In this document: positions 44,901 through 53,223 of the stretch, piece after piece
How the letters are laid out: each line of letters starts with the position of its first letter
Position numbering within the stretch: the stretch's first letter is position 1
NCBI GenBank assembly: GCA_965205735.1
Contig: OZ242179.1
Coordinates: 620,001 to 684,000, forward strand
Length of the DNA stretch: 64,000 nucleotides
Reading direction: 5' to 3'
Source of the DNA: VXNE01 sp965205735
GTDB taxonomy: Bacteria > Pseudomonadota > Gammaproteobacteria > Pseudomonadales > Azotimanducaceae
Position numbers and translations under genes: made by a program
Notes under the pieces: model-generated
The model's input: only the letters and a program-made list of their open reading frames with translations
Told to the model about the DNA's origin: nothing
Databases searched by the model: none

Positions 44901-45154
44901 GGTGCACGGAAGCGGTGGGACGGCCGCGTGCAGCTGAGATCGATGCGCATATCGAAAGTCTCGTCGCGCAATGGCATGACGAGGCGCGTCGCTGCGAGAC
45001 GGAAAAGATCGACCTCCGCTACGATGCGTGGGGTCGCGAACGAAACGCCGAAAGACTGCTCTACGATCACGGCGAGATGCGTCGCGGGCTATGGGCCACG
45101 TTGCAGTCTATGCGCAACGTGGAAAGCGAGGGAGTGATCAAGGTGCATGACTGA
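41924..45154 (+). CDS. DrmA-like SF2 helicase (DISARM-type)
   Basis: This protein has 1,076 residues from a GTG; another GTG at 41939 is possible. The helicase core has Walker A PTGGGKTEAYL (about 435-445), the DExx box QDELHLVTGPLG (DELH at 640-643), STATIRMA as motif III and QATSRVGR (about 892) as motif VI. A zinc site with CPWC (549-552) and a later HCVHTKC lies between motifs I and II. The WFPTGGGKTEAYL and DELHL.GPLG patterns are those of DrmA, which with DrmB forms the core of DISARM and senses 5' overhangs of phage DNA. Its TGA overlaps the next ATG. Confidence 0.8.
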   Translation: MYGAVVVYVRGREKLVNWLRQQLIGPAGEGELAVSPLVRYPTGVLYPIEPGESGIDPASADLAAMDSARLEDQEEETLATNAEEGESLAQPARRRRYVPPSSVGFSFCVRGDVRLSITASAAIYRATDDRDEFGQFQARRYERTPLDEQTLTWSISDPSNQRIWGNQAGIDVRARPHRHGTIVTVTMVNRGELARNAPPRQRAVDRVDKSLFEARLECAVEGGQLVEYPRVDPSLLTEEEQELELQYRDRRIYAVGHGSAVDWPIPADGVPRIRSEFIPYVEVPITTNAIGKGGGRENVLEFGRLAEATRPDELQRFVDGYGHWITKQQGEAGAIDRPAEKAAAGRICDRMAESLERMKGSVRMLRNDPQAAESFRLANRAMREQMRKVDSVRGKEAEEEPRWRPFQLAFLLTVMESAIREENAFRDVLDLIWFPTGGGKTEAYLGLVAFLIIWRRLKYPASGGGTSAFMRYTLRLLTRQQFERAARMVCALELIRRGDAERLGDEPISVGMWVGGGVSPNRFEEAMQRTQEIAGGSAMARHALVLARCPWCGTHLDPVHGYQATLDEFYFHCVHTKCEFGRDPRPLPCNVVDEALYKNPPSLLIATIDKFARVAWEERSGAFFGGATRRCRPPELVIQDELHLVTGPLGSVAGLYEAGFDTLLLQRGVHPKYIASTATIRMAKEQVRRLYAKDLAVFPPPGLTCDDSYFSHTDGSRPGRFYIGYLAPLLDQQHCLAPLAAALLAAPLTLFDEDADREALVDAWWTQVLFHGSLRGVGNSHNALLTDVRDFGRMLLDEFHEAKRSGGDESQDHSESKSDASRFQNLRIEQITSMQSAEKNGETFDRLTRPAGDTDSLDAVLATNMVSVGLDVARLALMVVNGQPLTTAEYIQATSRVGRADVPGLIVTNYYRHQARSLSHYESFRAYHESFYRFVEPSSVTPHTYQVRARALHAALVVALRHVCADLCSNKSAGAFNKDAPQVRAVVDALKRRCTEAVGRPRAAEIDAHIESLVAQWHDEARRCETEKIDLRYDAWGRERNAERLLYDHGEMRRGLWATLQSMRNVESEGVIKVHD

Positions 45155-46956
45155 TGGCTGAAGAGTTCCTGCCCGTTCGGCTGTCGCATCTGCTGCGCCA
45201 TTGCTCGGTGGGCGCCATCGTGCGCGGGTCCGATAGCCTCATGGTGGTACAGGACATCCGCTATTGGAACCCACCGGGCGAAAGCGCGCGCGACCGGGAA
45301 ATCCGCTATGTGGACCAAGTGCGCAGCGCCCTCGGCATCAATCAGGCGTTGTGCAGGCCCCCTATCAAAACAGAGCTCGACGGTGTCGTGCATGGCTGGA
45401 TACCGGCGCAGCGGTTTCCCTCCTGGATGCGTTGTCTGAAGTGCGGCTTGATGCACAGAACGCCGTGGCGCAACCCGGATGTGAGGGAGATGGAAGACCT
45501 TCGCTGTACCGGGAACGCCGGCGACTGCGACGGTAGGCTGGAGCAATCGCCCTGGGTCCTCGTACATGAGGACGGCTATCTGGCAGATGCGCCGTGGCAT
45601 GATCTGGCTCATGCGCATACGCGGGACTCCGACCAGCGTCAATGCCGTCCCGATTCGGCCAGCCCCTATCTGAAGCTCGATACCGTAGCGAGCCGCCGAA
45701 TTCAATGTAGTCGTTGCGGAGCGTCCGGCAGCTTGGAGTCGCGATGGCCCTTCGGCGCCTACACTCGGCAACAGCCTTGGCTCAACGAGCCGCCTCCGGA
45801 GACGCCGAAAGACCCCGCTTGGCTGTTGGAGATCAACGATGTCCGGGTGCACGCCGCCGAAAATCGCACGGCGCTGGTCATTCCCCCGGAGTCGCGAATT
45901 CGCCGGGGCTCCGTTGTGGATCAGCTCTACAGTCACTCCAAGGATCAACAAAAACTACGCAACGCCAAGACTCCCTTCGCCCGAGAGAGCGCCATCAGAC
46001 AGATAGCTACCGACTACGGCTGCAAACACGCCGAACTCCAGCAGGCCATGGCGGAGATCGACCGCGGCTATCCGCTGTACGGCCACGCGATTACGCCGCA
46101 AGACCTCTTGGCAGGCGAATACGTAGCGCTGACCGAACCCATCCCCAACCTGAGGGAAGACGAGGACTTCGTCACGGATCACCACACTCCTGCCTGGAAG
46201 GAACTCCGGCACGCGTTGGAGGAAGGTACGGCCCGCCGAGCTGCCGCCAGCGTCGACAGGCTGATCGCCGTAAACAAACTGAAGGAGATTATGGTACTGA
46301 CCGGGTTTCGTCGCGCCAACGGTGAAGTGGTGACGCCGCCCGATATCACCGGCGAGAATGACTGGCGTCCCGCCATCGAACTCTACGGTGAGGGCCTGTT
46401 CTTCACCCTCGATGAATCCTTGCTGAAGCGCTGGGAAGACAACCCCGCCCTGCGCGGACGCACCCGCGCCTTGGAACAGCGCTATCCGGCGGCCCCGATT
46501 CGTACAGAAGTCGATATCTCGCCGCGGTTTCTTCTGTGCCACACGCTGGCGCATCTGATGATTCGACAGATCGAGACGACTGCGGGTTATCCCGCCGCCT
46601 CGTTGAAGGAACGCATCTATTGCGCAAGGGGCGCCAAACCTATGTCCGGCATACTCATCTATGTCGCGGTAGCGGACGAGGAAGGCTCTCTCGGCGGCGT
46701 CATGGAACTGGCCGCGCCCGAGCGCTTCCTGCGCTTGCTGACGGCCGCCTACGAGGCGGCGGAATGGTGCTCGCTCGATCCGGTCTGTTCCGAACAGGAA
46801 GGTCACGGACCGGGACTGTTGAACCGAGCCGCCTGCCACGCCTGTGCGCTGGTGCCGGAGACGAGCTGCTTGTACGAGAACGTCCTCCTGGACCGCACCT
46901 TGATCAAGGGCAACGCTGACCTTACGGCTTTTCTGGACATGGCAGACGCTCGTTGA
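45154..46956 (+). CDS. DrmB-like protein (DUF1998)
   Basis: This 600-residue protein opens with FLPVRLSHLLRHCSVGAIV, as DrmB proteins do. Zinc-like clusters are at MRCLKCG with CTGNAGDC, and at IQCSRCG. The C-terminal third is the DUF1998 domain: LCHTLAHLMIRQIE, SGILIYVAVADEEGSLGG, then CSLDPVC and ACHACALVPETSC with four conserved Cys. DrmB binds DrmA and helps load DNA in DISARM. Start and stop both overlap the neighbouring genes (TGATG), which indicates coupled translation. Confidence 0.8.
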   Translation: MAEEFLPVRLSHLLRHCSVGAIVRGSDSLMVVQDIRYWNPPGESARDREIRYVDQVRSALGINQALCRPPIKTELDGVVHGWIPAQRFPSWMRCLKCGLMHRTPWRNPDVREMEDLRCTGNAGDCDGRLEQSPWVLVHEDGYLADAPWHDLAHAHTRDSDQRQCRPDSASPYLKLDTVASRRIQCSRCGASGSLESRWPFGAYTRQQPWLNEPPPETPKDPAWLLEINDVRVHAAENRTALVIPPESRIRRGSVVDQLYSHSKDQQKLRNAKTPFARESAIRQIATDYGCKHAELQQAMAEIDRGYPLYGHAITPQDLLAGEYVALTEPIPNLREDEDFVTDHHTPAWKELRHALEEGTARRAAASVDRLIAVNKLKEIMVLTGFRRANGEVVTPPDITGENDWRPAIELYGEGLFFTLDESLLKRWEDNPALRGRTRALEQRYPAAPIRTEVDISPRFLLCHTLAHLMIRQIETTAGYPAASLKERIYCARGAKPMSGILIYVAVADEEGSLGGVMELAAPERFLRLLTAAYEAAEWCSLDPVCSEQEGHGPGLLNRAACHACALVPETSCLYENVLLDRTLIKGNADLTAFLDMADAR

Positions 46957-48119
46957 TGGCGAAGCGCAAGTTCGAGTTACCGGGTGTTCAAGATCTCAGC
47001 AAGGAACAAGAGGCGGCCCGCGCGCTGCCGAAGGATGGCCAGCACCTGATCGTCGGCGGCCCGGGAACCGGGAAATCCGTGCTCGCGTTGATCCGAGCCC
47101 GGCGGCACGGGCGAGAGGAAGACAACTACCTCTTTCTCGTCTTCAACCACCTTCTCAATCGGGCGAGCGGCCAGCTTTTCGGCGACGGTTTCGAGAGCAG
47201 GACCTGGGATGGTTGGTTTCGGGAGACGTTCCGGCAGATCGTGAAGCAACCGGTCCCGCTGCTGCCGTCACGATCCAACGAGTACACGGGGATTGACTGG
47301 AACGGCGTCGCAACGGCCATCGAGGCATTGCCCTCCAGCGCGGAAATGGATCGCCCATTTCTCGTCATCGACGAGGGCCAGGACATGCCGCGCGAGTTCT
47401 ACAGTAGCCTCGTAAACCTCGGTTTCGAACGCTTTTTCGTGGTCGCCGATCAGAATCAGCAGATCACCGAAGCGAACAGCAGTCGGCGGAATCTTCAAGA
47501 CTGCCTCACCATCGATACGCAAGATGTGATCGAACTGAAACTGAATTACCGCAACCGGTATCCCGTGGCGAGACTCGCGAGGGAGTTCTACACGGGCGAT
47601 CGGGCCAGCCCGCCGCCAGCGCTGCCCGAACGCCGCATAGGGGCGATCCCGGTACGCTATGTATACAAGTGGGACGCCCTCGGCTCGGTTGTCGGACGTA
47701 TCCTTCGGTTCGCGGATCGGAATCCGAGTCAACTCATCGGTGTAATCGCGCCGAACAACAAGGTTCGCCAACGCTACTTCGATAGGCTTTGTGCCGAGGA
47801 TGTCACGATGGACAATCCGCGTCCTCCCGTTAACACATTTCACGGAGAAAACCGCCCCGAGATCGCCTTCGACGAGGGCGGGATCCTGGTCATCAACGCC
47901 CAAGCCTGCAAAGGGTTGGAATTCGATACGGTGATTCTTGCGGACATTGATGAGCACGTTCATCGACCGCAGGACCCGGATGTCGCCAGACGCTTGTTCT
48001 ATGTCATGGTCGCGAGGGCGCGTGAACGCGTGTTCATGTTCATGAAGAAAGATGGAGACCGCCGCATTGAGGAAATCCTGCCGGATGACCAGGCGGTGCT
48101 GCGGCGCGAGGAGTTGTGA
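46956..48119 (+). CDS. SF1 helicase/UvrD-like ATPase in the DrmAB operon
   Basis: This protein has 387 residues from the ATG that overlaps the DrmB-like stop. The core is compact: Walker A GGPGTGKSV (G34-S41), a DEGQDMPREFY Walker B, RRNLQDC and LNYRNRYPVARLA as later motifs, then LVINAQACKGLEFDTVILAD and RLFYVMVARARE at the C-terminus. It lacks an N-terminal nuclease domain. Such mini-helicases are frequent in defence operons. The stop is directly followed by the GTG of the next gene. Confidence 0.8.
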   Translation: MAKRKFELPGVQDLSKEQEAARALPKDGQHLIVGGPGTGKSVLALIRARRHGREEDNYLFLVFNHLLNRASGQLFGDGFESRTWDGWFRETFRQIVKQPVPLLPSRSNEYTGIDWNGVATAIEALPSSAEMDRPFLVIDEGQDMPREFYSSLVNLGFERFFVVADQNQQITEANSSRRNLQDCLTIDTQDVIELKLNYRNRYPVARLAREFYTGDRASPPPALPERRIGAIPVRYVYKWDALGSVVGRILRFADRNPSQLIGVIAPNNKVRQRYFDRLCAEDVTMDNPRPPVNTFHGENRPEIAFDEGGILVINAQACKGLEFDTVILADIDEHVHRPQDPDVARRLFYVMVARARERVFMFMKKDGDRRIEEILPDDQAVLRREEL

Positions 48120-49700
48120 GTGGCGATCAAAGATCTGTTCGGACACGAAGATGCCCCCGCCCCTACCAAGCAGCTCGACTCTGGCCTGCTCGTTACCAAC
48201 CACCTGAACCTGCTGTACATGCTTTCGGCTGGCCTCCTCATGCCACCAGCCGGGTTCGGCGGCAAGTACTACCAAGACACCTTGGGCAGCTTCCCCGGCT
48301 GGATTCCGTTGTTCGTCGAAAAGGTGTCCCAGCGAGCGATCAACTTTTCCACGAGCGAAGCAGGACACCTGAAGCCGGTGCTTGTCGAAGTCGCGCTGGG
48401 CGGTTTGTCGGGCCAGGTGTTTGCATACCGCGAGGATGGCACACGGGAATTGCGTTTCCCGGAGCAACTCCACGGCGCCGAGCGGGTGATTTTCGTGCCT
48501 GCGCCCTTACCCACTTCCTGGATCAAGTCAATCGTCTACCCATCGCCAGACGACAAGCGGTTTTGCGAAGCGGACGCCAAAGACTTCGGCAACGTGCCAA
48601 TCGGGGACTTCAAGGGCAGATCGAACAGGACCTTGTTCCGCAAGGCGACGGATATACCCTGGCCGCTGCCCGACGGCCCGGCCGAACACGAAACCCCCCT
48701 GCAAACTCCCCTCGCCGCAGGTGGCGCCATGGGGATGTTGCTGCATTTCGGCAACCAGGGCCGGTTGGCCGTTGAGAGTTGTCAGCGCGCATTCGATCCC
48801 GGGGAGGTGCCCGCGGAACCCCTCGCGGACCCCATCCTTGCCGGAATTCCGGAATGGATGGAAACAGGCAAACCACCGTCTTCTTCGGTTGCGGATGACG
48901 GAGGAGATCGGGCCGATATCCGGAACGCGACGCAAAAGCGCCTGTTCTGGGGCGCCATCGGGAAACTGCTGGATTGGCGTCAGCGCGGCGGCGTTGGCGG
49001 CGCCGAGGACGGTTTGCTCGACTTCCTCGTGGCTACGACGGCAACGCTTGATTCCCGACTTCAGGCGGGCACCCGCAAGCTCTGCGACACACTCTCCTCT
49101 TTGACTGGGCTTGCCGACGCCACGGCCAGCGAACTGTTCGAACGGCATCCGACGCCGATGGCGCGCGCCATGATCCTGCTTTGCCTGCGTCGCGATTGCG
49201 CGGATCTCCTCGATTTCAGCCACGACATGCTTCGCGAGCCGGATTGGCTGCTGGCCGCCATCCTGTTCGGCGTGCGAGACGGCTGGCTGCGTTTTCCGCT
49301 TCGGCTACGCGCCGTCCCCGGACTATCCGATGCCGTCTCTCACCGCATGGCGCGGATGTCGCATCGAATCGCAGGAACGGAACTTGACCTGGGCGATCCT
49401 CCAGCCAGAGCTCGTCCATTGCGGGAGTTGCTCGGCGATGGTTCGGGTTGGCGCGGCTCAGGGGAATCCGCCGCGCTCGCACTTGCCCGGAAGCAGAAGT
49501 GGGACTGCATAGACACGCGGATCAGCCTTGGCCGAGGCGAATACAGGCTGTTCGTCAAAGGTGGCTCGGCGCACATCGACATGCCCGGCGAACCGAAGGT
49601 GACCCTCCGAATCGATCCCGCGAAGTTTTTCCACCACTTGGCCAAGGCCCGCCTTGAATCCAAGATCGAGTTAAAGGTCCGCCAGAGGTTTCGGGCCTGA
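48120..49700 (+). CDS. Unknown protein, conserved position in the DrmAB-like operon
   Basis: This protein has 526 residues from a GTG that touches the preceding stop codon. I recognise no known family. The N-terminal region (IKDLFGHEDAPAPTKQLDSG, HLNLLYMLSAGLLMPPAGFGGKYY) and a beta-rich centre are followed by a helical C-terminal half (ASELFERHPTPMARAMILL, PDWLLAAILFGVRDGWL) and a final basic tail. No Walker motifs, nuclease motif or membrane spans are seen. Its tight coupling between two helicase genes suggests a structural or sensor role in the same complex. Confidence 0.7.
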   Translation: MAIKDLFGHEDAPAPTKQLDSGLLVTNHLNLLYMLSAGLLMPPAGFGGKYYQDTLGSFPGWIPLFVEKVSQRAINFSTSEAGHLKPVLVEVALGGLSGQVFAYREDGTRELRFPEQLHGAERVIFVPAPLPTSWIKSIVYPSPDDKRFCEADAKDFGNVPIGDFKGRSNRTLFRKATDIPWPLPDGPAEHETPLQTPLAAGGAMGMLLHFGNQGRLAVESCQRAFDPGEVPAEPLADPILAGIPEWMETGKPPSSSVADDGGDRADIRNATQKRLFWGAIGKLLDWRQRGGVGGAEDGLLDFLVATTATLDSRLQAGTRKLCDTLSSLTGLADATASELFERHPTPMARAMILLCLRRDCADLLDFSHDMLREPDWLLAAILFGVRDGWLRFPLRLRAVPGLSDAVSHRMARMSHRIAGTELDLGDPPARARPLRELLGDGSGWRGSGESAALALARKQKWDCIDTRISLGRGEYRLFVKGGSAHIDMPGEPKVTLRIDPAKFFHHLAKARLESKIELKVRQRFRA

Positions 49701-49703
49701 CCG

Positions 49704-51275
49704 ATGCGCATGGTCCCTTCGTTCCCCTATGAAACCCGCAGCCAAGCGGAAAAACGGGTATTTGACAGGTTCCGCGCAGCCTTGGACGACAACCACGTGG
49801 CCTACCATTCTCTGAAACCGACGCGGCATCCCCAGAAGCGGTTTCCGGAGATCGACTTCGTCATTTGCTCGGAGGAAGGTCTGTACGTCATCGAGATCAA
49901 GGGCGGCCGGGTCTCCTGTCGAGACGGTGTTTGGCGGTTCCTGGATCGGAACGGCCACGCTACCGAGTCCATAGAAGGTCCATTCCGCCAAGCCGAAACC
50001 GCGCTGCGGGGACTGATGGAAGATATCCGATCCACGCTGCCGGACGACGTCTGTGATCAATTCACGACCGGCTACGGTGTCGTATTCCCGGATTGCGAGT
50101 GGCGCGGCGAAGGTGTCGAGTGGGACAACGCGATGGTCGCAGATGCACGCAGCAGTCGCGACATGGACGGCTGGCTTCGGTGCCTGTTCGACTACTGGCA
50201 AGGTCGGAGCGGCGCGACGAGGCGCCCGAATGCGGAAGCGCTCCAGCAACTGCAGAACTATCTGCGGCCAAATGCCACGCCGCCAGAGCACGCACTCGTT
50301 CACCAAGTCGAAGACTCCAAGCGGCGCATCGAGCGACTGACTGAAGATCAGATGCGGATGGTCGATGTCGCAGAGGCGAATCCGCGTGTGCTCTGCTACG
50401 GCGGAGCGGGAACCGGCAAGACGTTCTTGGCCGAGCGGCTCGCGCGGCGTTGGGCGGACGTCGGCATGCAGGTCGCCTTAGTGTGTCGGTCTCCCTGGCT
50501 CAAGCACTTTCTGGCGGCGCGTCTGGCTGCGCCGAGGGTCACCGTCTCGCTGATTGAAGGCGTTCGCTTGGCCTGCCGCCGGGCCGGATTGACGCGTTTC
50601 GACGCGGTGGTCGTCGATGAAGGCCAGGATCTGCTCGACATGCAGTCCATCGAGGCCTTGGACGAAGTCTTGGATGACGGCCTGCGAGCCGGTCGCTGGT
50701 GTTGGTTCCAAGACTTGAATCAATCGTTCTTTCCGGCCCGCGACCTGCATGCGAAGGACTTTCTGCTGGCGACCAAGCCCACGCAGATGCCGTTGCGGAC
50801 GAACTGCCGCAACACGCGGATCATCCTGGAGTGGGTCCAAGAAGCGCTCCTCGCCGATCTCGGGGTAAGGGGTGCCGGAGCGGGACCGGAAGTTCGCCAG
50901 CGAACCGCGACCGACACACGCCAGTCCGCAGAGATGATCGCATCAGAGATTGTGCAACTGGTAGACCAGGGCGATCTCACGCCCGGCTCGGTGACGGTTC
51001 TCTCGCCGTTCGAGTTCGCTGAGTCGTCCGCTGCTGCCATGACCGCAGATGCCGCGGGCCGAATTCGACGCCTGGATGAATACTCCATGAGGGCCATGCC
51101 CGGTGACAAGGTCGGGTTCGCCAGGATCGATGAATTCAAGGGTCTGGAGAACGATGCTGTTATCGTTGTCGATCTTCCCGACCCGCTTGTAGCAGCCGAC
51201 AAATCAGTCGCTCACTATGTGGCAATGAGCCGAGCACGATCCGTACTTTCACTAGTCCATCGTAGTCAGGCATGA
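49704..51275 (+). CDS. NERD-domain SF1 helicase
   Basis: This 523-residue protein starts three bases after the preceding stop. Residues 1-180 are a NERD nuclease-like domain with PEIDFVICSEEGLYVIEIKGG (the Asp and Glu-x-Lys). The SF1 helicase core follows, with GGAGTGKT (G233-T240), VVDEGQDLLDMQ, LRTNCRNTR, RIDEFKGLENDAVIVVD and HYVAMSRARSVL. The fusion of nuclease and helicase makes it a likely effector for degrading invading DNA. It is the last gene of the five-gene operon. Confidence 0.85.
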   Translation: MRMVPSFPYETRSQAEKRVFDRFRAALDDNHVAYHSLKPTRHPQKRFPEIDFVICSEEGLYVIEIKGGRVSCRDGVWRFLDRNGHATESIEGPFRQAETALRGLMEDIRSTLPDDVCDQFTTGYGVVFPDCEWRGEGVEWDNAMVADARSSRDMDGWLRCLFDYWQGRSGATRRPNAEALQQLQNYLRPNATPPEHALVHQVEDSKRRIERLTEDQMRMVDVAEANPRVLCYGGAGTGKTFLAERLARRWADVGMQVALVCRSPWLKHFLAARLAAPRVTVSLIEGVRLACRRAGLTRFDAVVVDEGQDLLDMQSIEALDEVLDDGLRAGRWCWFQDLNQSFFPARDLHAKDFLLATKPTQMPLRTNCRNTRIILEWVQEALLADLGVRGAGAGPEVRQRTATDTRQSAEMIASEIVQLVDQGDLTPGSVTVLSPFEFAESSAAAMTADAAGRIRRLDEYSMRAMPGDKVGFARIDEFKGLENDAVIVVDLPDPLVAADKSVAHYVAMSRARSVLSLVHRSQA

Positions 51276-51292
51276 GTATCGAAAAGCTCTAG

Positions 51293-51335
51293 CGAAAGCC
51301 AAGCGCATCGATACCACGCATTGAATGGCCATCGA
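51293..51335 (+). repeat. Right copy of the repeat flanking the DrmAB-like operon
   Basis: It is the partner of 41821-41860 and lies 18 bases after the stop of the NERD-helicase gene, in direct orientation. The pair brackets the whole five-gene operon, a spacing of about 9.5 kb. It may be an attachment-site duplication or the duplicated 3' end of a target gene. From 51336 to 51524 I see nothing coding. Confidence 0.55.
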
Positions 51336-51524
51336 CGCCCGTTGTGCTCATTCCGCCGACCGGTCCTCGCAATCCAGACCCGCAACGCACAGGGGCTCGG
51401 ATTGTTCGGAGCGCACGCCCTCACGGTCCTACGCACTCTCAGCCATGGCCCACCCGTAGTTCTCGCCGCCGGCGAGATCGCCCCACCACGCTCGCTGACG
51501 CGTGGAGCGCCTGTCTCGACTACC

Positions 51525-51758
51525 TCACGACCTGTCCTCGGCGCTTCCGGCTCCTTTGCCCACCTCCGCAGCGAAGTCGTCGAGGAACTTCCGTTGCGTA
51601 TCGGACACCTTGCTCTCGCCCCCCTCGATCGCCTTGGCCAGCTGCCCGAACCGCGGCGCCCTTTCCACCAGCTTGTCGACCTCCGGGCCGGCCCCCGAAC
51701 CCACGCTCCGGTACGCCTTCTCGGCTGTCGGCACCTTCGGCGTCTTCCTATCCACCAT
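51525..51758 (-). CDS. Small protein following the Ntn-hydrolase gene
   Basis: This protein has 77 residues. Its ATG at 51758 lies inside the end of the Ntn-hydrolase gene, with an 11-base overlap and GGGGGG as the ribosome site. The product begins MVDRKTPKVPTAEKAYRSVG and is charged and helical (RFGQLAKAIEGGESKVSDT, RKFLDDFAAEVG). I recognise no domain. It has no membrane span. Its overlap suggests a stoichiometric partner or substrate adaptor of the peptidase. Confidence 0.55.
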   Translation of the reverse strand: MVDRKTPKVPTAEKAYRSVGSGAGPEVDKLVERAPRFGQLAKAIEGGESKVSDTQRKFLDDFAAEVGKGAGSAEDRS

Positions 51759-53100
51759 CGTGTTGCCCCCCCTGCTCGTCCGACGTCCCGCCGTCGACCT
51801 TCGATCCTTCGCCTCCATAATAGTTCTGAAAGAAGTGATTGTTGAGTCCCGGCCGGAAATAATGTTTCCGCTCGATCCAGATGAACCCATCGCCCTTCGA
51901 GATCACCGCCACGTCCACCGGACCCCCAACCGTTTGCCGGCCGAGCGACATCTGCTGCTGAAACGAGCTCAAGCTCACTAAGGTCGATGCGACCTGGGCC
52001 AACTCCTTGATCGTCAACGCCTCCACCGCCGTCGCTATCTCCGCTCGCCTGGCGATCGACCCCTCCAACACGGAGCGCGCGAACTCCGCTGCCTTTCGCT
52101 CGCTTGCAACGCGTACGATGTCCGCCAACTCCTCCCTTGCCTCCGGCCCCAGGCCCGGCACCACCTCCAGCGCCACGACCGGCATCTCCCGGATGAACGC
52201 GGCCGCGTTCTGCAGATGCCCAAACGCGCGCCCCGAGATCCCGTCCAGGAAGCTCTCCACCATCTCCTTGTACGCGAACGACATCACATGCGACGGGTCC
52301 TCCTCGGACACCGTCTCGACCGAGTACGGGCGCACCTTCAGACGGCCGCCGTACACCCCGCCGATCTCGATCTGCTGGACCGACGGGTAGTGCTCGCTCT
52401 CGCCGAACCCGGCGATCACAAGCCCCGAGAACACGTCGTCGGGGATCCGGTCCTTGACGACCAGGTGCTCCGCGATCCTCAGCAACCTTGTCCGGTCCCT
52501 CTCTTCGATCCCCCAGTTCCCGAAGACCCGGTTGATCAGATCACTCACCCCACCCGAATTTCGGCCCGCAATCTCCCTCGCGGGCACGGCGTCCAAACCG
52601 CTCGCCGGGTTCTGCTGCTCCCACGAACGCTCCGCCTTCCTGATCTCATCCTCCACCCACGCCACATCCCCCCGCCGGGCCGCCCGCCGATCCCCGATCG
52701 CGTATACCCGACTATCCGCGAGTTCCTTACGCGCCTTCTCCTCGATCCGCCGGTACTCACTCTCCACGGCCCGCAGAAAATACCGGTCCTGCACGTCCTC
52801 CGGGAACAGCGACCCGTTCTCGTCGAGGAAGTCGATTAACGCCTTCCCGTACTCCGGGAGCGTCTCGAACGAGTCCCTGTCCAACGTCTCCCGAAACAGC
52901 TTGATGATCGTCTCCCAAGGAACCCCCAGCAACGAGGAGTTCTCGTACACCATCACCCCAACCGGACGGTGCTTGGAGAGCATGAACAGCTTCAGCGCCG
53001 AATCGCGGACCTTGGAGCTGTCCCCCACCTGCACGGTCACGGCGCTGTCCGCTGCCAGAGCCACCCCACCGCGGTTCATCACCACAACCTCAGCCGTCAT
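51748..53100 (-). CDS. Proteasome-beta-like Ntn hydrolase
   Basis: This 450-residue protein opens MTAEVVVMNRGGVALAADSAVT, like the start of proteasome beta and HslV/Anbu subunits. Removal of Met1 would expose Thr2 as the nucleophile. On that numbering Asp falls at 17, exactly as in proteasomes, and a Lys at about 36 (ALKLF) takes the place of Lys33. The protein is twice the usual beta-subunit length, with an extra C-terminal part of helices and a final acidic-Gly tail. Threonine peptidase activity is therefore inferred. It is encoded leftward after a sigma-like factor, opposite the ubiquitin-like genes. Confidence 0.75.
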   Translation of the reverse strand: MTAEVVVMNRGGVALAADSAVTVQVGDSSKVRDSALKLFMLSKHRPVGVMVYENSSLLGVPWETIIKLFRETLDRDSFETLPEYGKALIDFLDENGSLFPEDVQDRYFLRAVESEYRRIEEKARKELADSRVYAIGDRRAARRGDVAWVEDEIRKAERSWEQQNPASGLDAVPAREIAGRNSGGVSDLINRVFGNWGIEERDRTRLLRIAEHLVVKDRIPDDVFSGLVIAGFGESEHYPSVQQIEIGGVYGGRLKVRPYSVETVSEEDPSHVMSFAYKEMVESFLDGISGRAFGHLQNAAAFIREMPVVALEVVPGLGPEAREELADIVRVASERKAAEFARSVLEGSIARRAEIATAVEALTIKELAQVASTLVSLSSFQQQMSLGRQTVGGPVDVAVISKGDGFIWIERKHYFRPGLNNHFFQNYYGGEGSKVDGGTSDEQGGQHDGG

Positions 53101-53223
53101 GCCGACCCCGTTCCATCATGTCCCTGATTCCGTCGGGACCCACCGGCGCCTGGCGTGGCTCCTCCCGCAGATCCCGTTCCGCTCCTACGCGGACTTGCTT
53201 CGCAATCTGGTGCCGCGCACCCG

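Noticed and set aside
41924..51275. A classical class 1 or class 2 DISARM system
   Set aside because: No methylase motif and no PLD (HKD) motif is seen in the operon. Only the DrmA- and DrmB-like core is shared.
53101..53223. Open frame between the 127-residue gene and the Ntn hydrolase, reading like a charged helical tail
   Set aside because: It lacks any ATG, GTG or TTG start and a ribosome site, and it is short.
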